This document shows, piece after piece, positions 1 to 9,762 of a stretch of 64,000 nucleotides of DNA (position 1 is the stretch's first letter; each line of letters starts with the position of its first letter). The stretch is from Pisolithus tinctorius (Eukaryota; Basidiomycota; Agaricomycetes; Boletales; Pisolithaceae): contig JANFAH010000059.1 in the NCBI GenBank assembly GCA_024663395.1, positions 124,001 through 188,000 on the forward strand, written 5' to 3'. The notes under the pieces were generated by a model, which made no database searches, was not told the DNA's origin, and saw only the letters and a program-made list of their open reading frames with translations. The position numbers were made by a program, and so were the translations under genes.

Positions 1-390
1 CAATCGCAACGTAGCTATCCGAAACACGGGGCATCGTGTGTCAGGCACCGCTCAAGTACAGCATATGAATACTTTTCAGTACAAACAGAAGCAGTACAGT
101 ATAGGAACAGTGAAAGGATCCGTTGGCCGCCGCGAACCTGTAAAAGTCTACTCCGGATTGCCGGTCCGCGGGGAAACAAAACGGTTTGAATATCACAAAC
201 TCGGAAGCAAGGTAGAAAATGTATTGATACACGTGCTGGATGAAGACTAATCGGATACGTTCTGCATCGCATGCAAACTTGTTCGGAAAGTGGGATGCGG
301 AACTTTCCGATTCCAATGCTGCGGATAACGGAAAACGCCTATCAACCATCCACCGACGGGTGCAAGGCTAATATAGTTGAATGGCCGCTA
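1..390. other. Left-edge stretch without a supported gene
   Basis: Short open frames exist on both strands (for example + 38-250 and - 41-349), but none carries a recognisable motif. None joins by plausible splice sites to the neighbouring minus-strand gene, which ends at 391. The stretch probably holds the 3' flank of that gene and possibly part of a gene outside the window. Confidence 0.4.
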
Positions 391-1294
391 TTAACCTAGT
401 TGTCCAATACCAGTGGATGCGAATGCAACTACAGCAGCTAATACGAGGCAGACGAAAAGACCCAAGGGTTTAGGGCGCGGACAACGTGCTGAGAAAAACG
501 ACGACCATCGATGCTGTTGCTCAAACGAAAAATGCACACTTACCTGCATTCGTGTCCAGCCGAACTGGCTGTTGATAAGTGACCGTACGAAGGTGAGCTA
601 CATGCAGAGAAATCGAACTAGGACGAGGTGAGAGCTGCAACGTAATCCGGAGATGAGCGAGAGTGGTTTGTTGCTCATCGGTAGCTGTGCTGCGAGGGAC
701 CAAAACCACCTCATCGGCAATGCCCCGATTATCCATAACAGAAGACGGTTTGATTTCGCAGCCAAGGGTACTCAGCATGGTGGAGAGGACAGAGTCGATG
801 TCATTCCCGTTTCTCAACGGGAACTTTGCATAGGGGAATTTCGGGTCCAAGCTGGAATATGTGGAAAGAATGTCGCGGACATGATTGATGAAGTACATCG
901 GCAGCTGTGAACATTCTCGGCACGGGAGCATAAAGCTGGGACTACATTCGTAGTCGCAATCGTCACTGACACGTTTCCTTGCCGTAGAAGGTTCAGCGGT
1001 TGTACAGAAACACTTGGCTCCTGTCCGAGTGCACGGCCAATCTACTACACATGAGCCAAAGACATAGGAATTATAGGTTTTACAGTCTTCGCAGAGAGAT
1101 GATAGCGAAGAACGGAGAGACTCCTGAAGAGACCGGAGAAGATGCTGGGTCACAATGGCATGGATGTCAGCGCAGATGCGAGAGTGAAGCTCCGCAGGCA
1201 GAGGGAGCGAAACGCCGCGAAAAGTGACCAGACTCGGGTGGAAGGCGGCGAGGAGCGCATGAGTGAGGGCGATGCGGGTTGTGTGCAGAGACAT
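391..1294 (-). CDS. Hypothetical Cys-rich protein with C-terminal membrane anchor
   Basis: I do not recognise a family. Exon 1 is 1294-544 and exon 2 is 488-391. They are joined over a 55-nt GTAAGT...CTCAG intron, and the phases fit (849 nt, 282 aa). Reading through the intron would stop at 521 and lose the tail. After splicing the C-terminus becomes a basic stretch (RCPRPKP) followed by a hydrophobic segment (LGLFVCLVLAAVVAFAS) and a stop a few residues later, which is a tail-anchored topology. The middle of the protein (about residues 65-135) holds many Cys, with patterns such as CEDC, CFC, CDYEC and CREC, so metal binding or disulfides are possible. It is divergent to the methylisocitrate lyase gene with about 330 bp between the starts. 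Function is unknown. Confidence 0.6.
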
Positions 1295-1625
1295 GATGAA
1301 TGGGTTAGGCCGCTTATCCAGCGTCTTCAGCGCATGCTAATATGAGCGGCAATGAAGGCATATAATTCAGGGTCATACTGAGATCGATCATGATCATGGC
1401 GACATGGTCACAGCAGACAGAAACGATGAGGGCTGAGCGCGTTCTTGCGTGCTCAGTTACACGACGTCGCCGACTGGAGATCCTCCAATGCAACGCATCT
1501 GAAACAAAAAATTTCTCTCCAAACAAACCACTGAGGAAGCAAAGCGCTAACCCTAACCTTAGTTTAGGTGCACCGGCTTCGACCGTGGTCGCTGCTGGCA
1601 AGAGCGCTGCTCGTCATTGTACACG
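1295..1625. promoter_or_regulatory. Divergent promoter region with telomere-like repeat
   Basis: This 331-bp spacer lies between two divergent genes and must hold both promoters. It contains CTAACCCTAACC followed by TTAGTTTAGG at about 1547-1568. This is a short telomere-repeat-like (telobox-like) motif 60-80 bp upstream of the 1626 start. No long ORF in it is credible. Confidence 0.35.
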
Positions 1626-3874
1626 ATGATCCCGTTGCGTCAACATGCACCATATAGTCTCCGGAACGTTATATTTAACAGGAGAATGTCTTCCCTGCCA
1701 ATTCATCCGCCCGACCTTGCTACAGAAGCTGCAGAGTTCGAGGCCCGCGTCGCCCACCTCACATCCTACTTCTCGCAGCCCCGTTTCGCTAACATCACCC
1801 GACCATACACCCCTCGTGATATAGCTCTCAAACAGGGATCAGCGCCAGTTCTTCCCCTTCCCGCCTCTCTTCTGGCCGACAAGCTTTTCCGTATATTCGA
1901 GGATGCCAGCGCGAACGGACTCCCCGTACATACTATGGGGGCTATCGACCCCGTCCAGATGACACAGATGGCCAAACATCAACAGGTCGTATATATTTCT
2001 GGATGGGCGGCTTCGTCCCTCCTCACCACCGGCAACAACGAAGTTGGTCCTGACTTTGGGTACGTGCGAAAACCTCCCGCGCTCAGCACAATGTTTACAG
2101 TGGAGGCCAATGCAGTGACTATCCCTACACGACTGTTCCAAATCAGGTGCATCGTATTTTTCGTGCACAACAACTACATGACCGGAAGCACTACGATGCC
2201 CGAATGTCGGCGTCACCAGAGGAAAGGGCTAAAATGCCTTACATTGATTACCTCCGCCCCATCATTGCGGATGCAGATACTGGGTATTTCTCCCGGATTC
2301 TCTCGCTATTGTGCATTAATATAGCACAAGACACGGCGGACCTTCCTCAGTTCTGAAGCTCGCCAAGCTCTTTGCAGAATCCGGTGCAGCCGCTATCCAC
2401 TTGGAAGATCAACTTCATGGCGGCAAGAAATGTGGCCATCTCGCGGGTAAAGTTCTTGTCCCGGCGTCCACACATGTGTCTCGTTTAGTTGCGACGCGCT
2501 TCGCGCTTGACATGCTGGAGTGTCCCATGCTGGTGATCGCTCGTACTGATGCAGAAAGCGGGAGGCTTCTCAGTTCAAGTGTAGATCCTGGCGATCATCC
2601 GTAAGAGGTACGTTTGGTCGATTGATACGTAACTAACGCAGATTGTCAGGTATATCCTGGGTACCTCGGTACCTGGACAACCGCTCGCAGAAGCGCTAGC
2701 AAGTGCCGTGAGTGCGGTGGATGCAGCGCGCATTGAACAGGAATGGGATGCTACCCATCCACTCATGACATTTGACGAGGGTATTTCTTATCTGGTATTC
2801 CATCTAGCTTGATGCTAACCTGTAATCACTTTTTCATCAGCGGTTCGTCGCGCAATCCTCGATACCTCAGCGATATCTTCACCTGAGAGCACTTTTGAGC
2901 ACTATAAGTCTCTAGCTTCTGGAAAGTCTAACACGGAGGCACGCAAGGTCGCACGCGACATACTCGGAAGGGAGATCTTGTGGGACTGGGATTGTAAGAC
3001 CCTCCTCTGATCATTATATGAATCTCAAACTCGTGTTGTAGCGCCGCGTACGCCTGAGGGTTACTACCGCTTAGTCCCTGGTCTCGCTCCCGCTTTGGCA
3101 CGCACTGTCCGCTACGCACCTTATGCTGATTTGCTTTGGCTTGAGACGTCAAAGCCAGACCTTGAGCAAGCACGCAAGTTTGCAAGGCAAGTAAAGGAAC
3201 AGACCGGTGTGCAAAAGTGGATGGTATATAACCTGAGCCCGAGCTTCAACTGGCTCGGAGACGGATGGACTGGTAAGTGAGGATATTGATGTCTGAGAGC
3301 AAGATAAGATTAATGTGAGCACTAACTGTACACGCCGCAGAGGATGATTTGAAGAATTTTATTTGGGAACTCGGCAAGGAAGGGTGCGCTAGAATGCTAG
3401 TCATCTCATTCGCTCCTAGATTATCTGACAGAGATTAATCGTAGATTTGTCCTCCAGCTGATCTCGCTTGCTGGAGTACATAGCAATGCAGTGACTACCG
3501 GTATTTATCTATTCTACTACTCCGTTCCACTATCTTACTTACCCTGTCATGACAGCTGAGCTAGCCGAACGATACAAGACAGATGGTATGCTAGCCTACG
3601 TCAACCTTGTGCAGCGGAAGGAGAAAGAAATCGGGTGTGATGTATTGACTCACCAGAAGTGGTGCGTTTGCCTACGTTTCAACGACTATGCTGTCATGAC
3701 TAATGGCTGCTCATCCTAACTCTCCGTTGTTACTATTGTCTCGCATTCCCACGATTGGCTGCTGGAATGTGTAGGTCTGGTGCAAATTACATCGACTCGA
3801 TTATCCAGACCGTCACGGCTGGATCTGCCAGCACCTCGGCTCTTGGGGAAGATTCTACAGAGCACGGGTTCTGA
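1626..3874 (+). CDS. ICL2: 2-methylisocitrate lyase, mitochondrial (isocitrate lyase family)
   Basis: The enzyme cleaves 2-methylisocitrate to pyruvate and succinate, the last step of the methylcitrate cycle that detoxifies propionyl-CoA in mitochondria. Ten exons are joined by nine short introns; the first three are 2060-2115, 2284-2330 and 2601-2649, and all phases close. The ICL-superfamily signature [13 protein letters not shown] carries the catalytic Cys. Other family blocks are [20 protein letters not shown], the substrate loop YNLSPSFNW, and a C-terminus ending EDSTEHGF without a peroxisomal targeting tripeptide. KKCGHL followed by ASTH fits the Icl2/methylisocitrate lyase branch better than glyoxylate-cycle ICL, which usually reads KKCGHM. 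The N-terminus is Arg-rich and lacks acidic residues, as expected for mitochondrial import. The start is the first ATG in frame. True isocitrate lyase remains the alternative. Confidence 0.88.
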
Positions 3875-4103
3875 AATGTGGAAGGGAGGCTGGGCCCGAC
3901 CTATCTCTGTTTCCATCTACCCTAGAAACCAGGTGCGACGTGTGGGCGAGATTACAAGACATACTAGTTTCTATGGCCAAGTCGGCGGAGCTGTTCTGTA
4001 TGGGTCGGAAGGTGACTCATTTCTGCATTGAGTCCGCATGAAATGTTCATATCGAGTGAGGAACGATCGTGCATTCGACCTCGGAACTACTAGTGTCAGT
4101 CGA

Positions 4104-5579
4104 CTATACGCTATGCTGCTGCATAGGCTTGGGGAGAAAGGCTATGTTAACTGCGTTATCCTGAAAATTTTTACTTCTAATCCCGCATCGACTTGATCTA
4201 AGGTCAATGGTAGGAAACCGTCTTCCATAGGGTGTTGAACTTCCACCACCATGAGAGCCTTCTCTGTTGGTTGGAACTATATTTAGGATGGGCTGTTTCG
4301 TAACTGAAATGGGGAACCTACTGATTTCCTCCAGAAAATAAGACAAGGTTGCCTGGTTACGTATGGTTATTCCGATGAGTGCCATCTGGGCCGTGCCCTG
4401 TGACAACGCGACAGACAGAGTCGCCACAAGTGGTGGCACCATGGTGGGATCGAACACCTAGATAGTATGAGTAGTTGTCCCGCAACAAAAAGACAGCCAA
4501 CATACTACGTCTGCACCAAGGATGATCTCGACATCCGTATTGGCAAGGAACGAGGCAAGACTATCCGGGGAAGAAATGGCATCGCACCAGTCGAGCAGTC
4601 GGTACTCGATATTCGGATGACAAGAAGATCGGTCTGGAAAGTAGCAGGCAAGTGATCGGTACATGACGCGCAGATCATCGTAGCACTTACTACACGCCAA
4701 CTTCATGTTGTGCTGACACCGATCAAGAACGCAAGGATTCGCATCCGTAAGATAGATGGTCGGTGGGCTTGCCGACTGCGCGCCATCTGTGGGATCTGCC
4801 GAAGTAAGATCGAAGCGTAGTTGCAGACTTGCGATTAGGATCCCCAGGAATCCAGTACCGGATCCCAGCTCAAGAACAGTGTGGTGAGCGACGAGGTCTA
4901 GGTTTACATGTTGTTAAAGTGCAGGTGAGCACGACTGATCGAAACCGACCAGTATGTTCAATCAAGTATTGGGCAAGAGCGAAACTTGCCCGCCACGTTC
5001 GGAGGCCGGTTGTGCCTGCAGCTATAGTAGCGCGTGACTCAAACAGAGTGATTGTCTCGTAAGTACGCTCAACCTCATCCGAGGAAAAGGACCGGTCTGG
5101 GGGATTCCAGTAGTGCGTAATGTACGAATCCGAGGGTAGGGCGTTCGCACTGGCAATGTCAATTATGGCAGGGTCATGTCTAGCGCGTTCGGCTCGCACC
5201 ACACAGATGGAATAAGGGTTGTATAATGCTGGTATATCCGCTCGTCAATTTCATTGTCCTGAATATGAAATGGGCTGAGGACGACGTGGATGATCGTGGA
5301 GGTGAGCCCTACCTCTTCGTTTTTGCTCAAATTTTCAAGTTTTTCCAAAGCCCATTTCCAAAATCCGCGCTGGTATTCTCGTGCTGGAGGATACTTGTTG
5401 AGGTGATCGTTCAGCAAGATGCCGATCAAGAAGTCATGGACGTCGCTGAAGGAGAAAATAGGGGGGATTGTAATATGCCTAGGAGGAACAAGTGCAGAAT
5501 AGGCATGAAGGACTCTCAATAAATACACCTTTGCATTAGGGGCTCCTCCTCCAGTTCTGCGTGTTGCAGATACAGACAT
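4104..5579 (-). CDS. EFM3: Protein-lysine methyltransferase, EFM3/FAM86 type (eEF2 lysine methyltransferase)
   Basis: This is a class I SAM-dependent methyltransferase of the Methyltransf_16 group; family members methylate a lysine of elongation factor 2 in the cytosol. Exons are 5579-5313, 5258-5200, 5149-4950, 4897-4506 and 4457 onward, and all phases close through exon 5. Visible motifs are GTTGLRTW just before the fold, the SAM-binding LELGSGTGFLG, the acidic TDANP after strand 2, and LLDW...ILGADVVFDPTMVP, which is the motif IV region. The order matches human FAM86A. The first intron (54 nt) is a multiple of three and has no stop, so its retention would add 18 residues. The last about 60 residues do not resemble the family, and a further 45-nt intron (starting GTAGG within the last exon) is possible, so the C-terminus is uncertain. 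The gene is convergent with the lyase gene, 230 bp away. Confidence 0.8.
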
Positions 5580-5891
5580 TTTACGACGTCCGCTGGATTT
5601 CTAGTTTCCCTCGATGGAAGACAATCGTTCCCTATATAAGAAGCTAATCAGCTTGAGTTTGAGTGTATTTGGTCATCTACGCTACAAAAGTAGCTCAGCT
5701 GGTTACCTTCCCGTGTTTCTGAAAGCCCTGAGGGAGCCAGTGATCTTAAGGCTGTCGAAACATGGGAAGGCAAACATGATAATGAAAGATGGCACGGGTA
5801 CATCGCACGCGAACGCAGACGAGCAGACCCTAAAGCAGATCACGTGACCGTCCAAGTCAAAGCCTCAAATTTTCTCGACACGCCCATCTGT
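5580..5891. promoter_or_regulatory. Divergent promoter region (EFM3 / mS45)
   Basis: This 312-bp spacer separates two start codons on opposite strands. It contains no credible ORF. A D-arm-like string (AGCTCAGCTGGTTA near 5691) was examined as a possible tRNA and rejected. No clear TATA box stands out. Confidence 0.35.
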
Positions 5892-7496
5892 ATGTTTGCA
5901 CGAGTCTGCCTTCGTCGGTTGGCTGCCCAGCAGCTGGCGTATCTGCCCCCCAGATGCGTGCAAAGGACGTTCTCGTCATCATCTCCCCGCTTTCTGAGAC
6001 GACATCGCGATAGGTCACGTTCAGTGCCCGGTGAACCGGATGGTGACTCTGAAGACCATCTTTCTGCCGAGTTCCTGAAGCCTCTAGGTGAAGGGCAAGA
6101 AGAGGATTTGTTCGGAACTGAGATCGAGGATGAAGTGACTGAAGTGCAAGGAAAAGAATATAGGCCCAAGCCAAGTACGTTTTGGCAGTGGTCAGAAGAG
6201 GTCGCTCCAGACTTCCGAGATCCCAAACCTCGCAACTGGCTTGGAGGTGACGTCGTGAGTGTTACCTTCTTCTCCGTTGCATCCCGCGGTGATTGTACAG
6301 TATGTAGCCCTTTCCACTAAATCCTTCCTTCAAACCTCCTATACCTCTGTCCGATGCGCTGCGAACCCAACTTTACCAATCTTTCATGCGTGACCCCGAA
6401 ACGAATTCCGTTCGCGCACTGTCTTCCAGACATAACATTAGCATCAAGCGTGTGGACGCAATATTGCGACTCAAGGGTTTGGAGGAGGCATGGAAAAAGG
6501 TACATTTTAGTGTCAGTTATCATTCTTTCGTCCACCCATCCTGCCGATGATGAGCATGAGAAATTCGATTAGTCTTTAAGACACATACATGGTTATAACC
6601 TTATCCTCTACTGAACTATCATTTATCGTCCGTTTGGTTTCAGTGCTAATCTCACCCATAGGTAAATATCTGGTGTAGGTTGCCGTGCAAGCTAGCTTAC
6701 TCTTCCGTCTCCCCTTATCTGCGTTCAATAGGAGGTAAGTCCGATTCCTTGCTTGTGCCGTTGGCTACACGAATATGATGATATAATATACATCATTCGC
6801 GTTTTGTAAGCAACCTACTGTTCCTTACATAGCAGTGGGAATGGTTAAACCTTTCGACCCCATCTGAATCAGTCGCGGCTATCCCCTCGTATTGTTCACA
6901 ATGTGCTAATTATCTTTCTCCTAGGGCACTCCCCTGCAAACTGGGTTCACGCAAGGAATGGAATACGTGCTCGCCGTGCCTCAACCTGACGAAATTGTGA
7001 AAGGAGTTAATGCTGATACGCCGCTTCAATACTACCACACTGGCCGGAGGGAGGCAGAAGAAAACCGAGATCCTTCTGCGACGAATCCCCGATACGACGT
7101 GGAAGAAGCAGATAGACAAGATGAGGTCGAAGGTACTAGCGATATGTCGAGGTTTAGGTACCAGCGGATGTTTTGGGAAAATGTTCCGGAGGGAGAGGTG
7201 GGTTTGTCCTTGCAGTCGAATTCCATCGATCCGCATCGTAATCGTGATTCTCCTAGGAACCCATCATGCCCACTATACTGGAAGCTGCTCGTTCCTCGGC
7301 GCAGCCTTCTGAACACAAGGCCAAGGTTACGTTTGTCGAGCCTCGCCCAGGGCGTCCTGCAATCAAGTTTGTTGACGTCGGGAATACTTTCTTCGACGCA
7401 CATGAACAAGAGCGACGTGATAAGGAAGGCGCACGAAGAGCAGTACTGCGGGCTCGCAGGCGCGGCCTTGAATGGGCACAGCCAGACAAGGCGTAG
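5892..7496 (+). CDS. MRPS35: Mitochondrial small-subunit ribosomal protein mS45 (Bot1p/Mrps35 family)
   Basis: This is a fungal mitoribosome small-subunit component (Pfam family Bot1p, 'eukaryotic mitochondrial regulator'). Exons are 5892-6254, 6308-6499, 6925-7197 and 7257-7496, giving 355 aa with every junction in phase. The start at 5892 begins an Arg/Ser-rich mitochondrial presequence (MFARVCLRRLAAQQ... ending at RTFSSSSPRF). The family hallmark is RHNISIKRVDAILRLKGLEE, followed after intron 2 by GTPLQTGFTQGME. The C-terminal FVDVGNTFFDAHEQERRDK block is also typical. Intron 2 is 425 nt, about eight times the local norm, although the protein reads across it without a gap. CCT7 starts 220 bp downstream on the same strand. 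Confidence 0.85.
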
Positions 7497-7715
7497 TGTT
7501 GCTGTCGTTTTACACTAGTCCAATACGCTACTTTCACTGCCATGAATAATGATTTGCCTTGCACTGGTGATAACCACAATGATAAGTTGAACCTAGTAGT
7601 AATGCGCTAGTATGCAAGAGCTACTCCGTCGCGAGCGTGCAAACAAGTGTAAATACGAGATTTGGAGTGATCTTCAGCATCTTGTAGCGAGGGTCCATAC
7701 GATTACCTTGCAAAA

Positions 7716-9655
7716 ATGCAGCGCGGCCTTCCAATGGCAAGTCACGGTATGAACATTGTGCAGTTCTAAACTGACGATAAATCGTAGCAACCTACGGTGG
7801 TTCTCCTCAAGGAGGGGACAGACACCTCCCAAGGCACCCCACAACTCTTGTCGAATATATCAGCATGTCTTGCTGTAGCAGAGACCCTTTCAAGCACCCT
7901 TGGTCCAAGGGGGATGGACAAACTGATAGTCAACGAACGTGGCGAAGCACAGATCACGAACGACGGCGCGACTATCTTAAAGCTCCTGGACATCATTCAT
8001 CCTGCTGCCAGAACCTTGGTTGACATTGCACGTGCACAAGATGCAGAAGTTGGCGATGGGACTACGAGCGTGGTTCTTCTTGCTGCTCAACTTTTGAAGG
8101 AGGTCCGGGGCTATATTGAGGAGGGCGTCAGCCCACACATCATCACTAAGGGCTTCAGGAAGGCATCGCAATTGGTATGGCTTGAGCATCAATCGCGTCT
8201 CGGCATGATCTGACTCGTCTACAGGCTATTGAGCGTATAAAGGACATTCAAGTTGTCGTGGACAAGAGTAATCCGGAGTATGTTGACGTCCGGAACCAAT
8301 GCTATTGACTAACTTGCGCACTAGGCGATTCCGCTCCCTTCTGCTGAAATGCGCGTCTACGTCAATGTCCTCAAAACTGATTCACTCAGAAAAGCCTTTC
8401 TTCTCGGAGATGGTTGTTGAAGCAGTGCAGTCTTTAGACCCAGAGGACCTTGATGAGTCTCTGATCGGGGTCAAGAAAATTCCAGGAGGGGGCATGCAAG
8501 ACTCTGTTCTTGTTCGTGGCGTGGCTTTTAAGAAAACCTTCACTTACGCCGGTGCCGAGCAACAACCAAAATCGTTTAAAAACCCACGCATCCTTAGCTT
8601 GAATGTCGAACTCGAACTCAAAGCCGAAAAAGATAACGCAGAGGTCCGTGTAGAAGCGGTATCTGACTACCAGGCTATCGTGGATGCCGAATGGGAGATC
8701 ATATATCGGAAACTGGAAGCCATTGAAGAAACTGGTGCAAAGGTTGTATTGAGCAAGCTGCCGATAGGTGATTTGGCAACGCAGTGGTTTGCCGATAGAG
8801 ACATTTTCTGCGCTGGCCGTGTTCCCTCTGCCGATCTACGCAGAGTATGCCAGGCTGTTGGAGGCTCGATACAATCCACATGCTTTGACATCGGTCCAGA
8901 GCACCTCGGCACGTGTGGTCGATTCGACGAGCGGCAAATTGGAGGAGAGCGATACAATGTTTTCGAGGACTGTCCGAAAGCAAAAACTTGCACTTTGCTA
9001 CTTCGTGGTGGTGCAGAACAATTTATCGAAGAAGTGGAACGCAGTCTTCACGACGCAATCATGGTGGTTAAGCGGGCCATGAAAAATGGTGAAGTTGTTG
9101 CCGGAGGAGGTGCTGCAGAGGTAGTAGCTTCTCTTACTTGACTCTATGATATGCTGATTATTTTTCCCCCTAGATGAACTTGTCTGCTTATATTAGAAAG
9201 CACGCACTCCAAATTCCAGGCAAGATGCAACTCATTATGACTGCCTTTGCAAAGGCGTTGGAAATCATTCCACGGCAGATTTGTGACAACGCTGGTCTCG
9301 ACTCGACCGACATTCTCAATAAGCTCCGCATGCGACATGCTGCTGGAGATAAATATTATGGCGTGGACGTGGACGGACCTGAAGGCACCCGCGACAATTT
9401 GGAGGCGTTCGTGTGGGAGCCATCCCTCGTCAAAGTTAATGCCATCAACAGTGCTACCGAGGCAGCGTGTTTGATTCTGAGTGTCGACGAGACAGTCAAG
9501 AACCCACAAAGTGAACAGGTGTGTCCTCCCAACATTCCTAATGCGATGCTTGACTGATGCCACGGCTATCTCAGCAAAATCCTGGACCACGCGCACCACC
9601 GGGTGCAGCACAGCGAGCTCTCAGGGGTAGGGGTCGTGGCGTACCAAGACGGTGA
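7716..9655 (+). CDS. CCT7: T-complex protein 1 subunit eta (CCT7 chaperonin)
   Basis: This is one of eight subunits of the cytosolic CCT/TRiC ring that folds actin, tubulin and WD40 proteins using ATP. Exons are 7716-7736, 7788-8174, 8225-8277, 8325-9120, 9174-9518 and 9575-9655 (560 aa). Visible elements are [11 protein letters not shown] at the N-terminus, [12 protein letters not shown], the nucleotide-binding [10 protein letters not shown] and [10 protein letters not shown], the eta-specific [31 protein letters not shown], and the Gly/Arg tail GRGRGVPRR. The first exon is only 21 nt (MQRGLPM). It connects in frame only if intron 1 is of the GC-AG class (GCAAGT at 7737, AG at 7787). Using the nearby GT at 7747 would break the frame. 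A long antisense frame at 9144-9611 is a coding shadow. Confidence 0.93.
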
Positions 9656-9762
9656 CAGAGTAGGTCTGGAAGTAAAAGAGTATATAACTCCATAACTGTA
9701 CCGCGTTAGTCCGTATACAGTCAGCAAAGTTGGACCAAATCGGTGCAAATAACGCGAGCCTA

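Noticed and set aside
38..250. 70-codon plus frame at the left edge
   Set aside because: No motif, no splice link to a neighbour; too short to support.
5685..5790. tRNA-like D-arm string AGCTCAGCTGGTTA
   Set aside because: No matching T-arm (GGTTCRANYCC), anticodon stem or 7-bp acceptor pairing could be found in the next 80 bases.
9144..9611. 155-codon antisense open frame opposite CCT7
   Set aside because: It is fully overlapped by conserved CCT7 exons on the plus strand, with no protein motif; a coding shadow.
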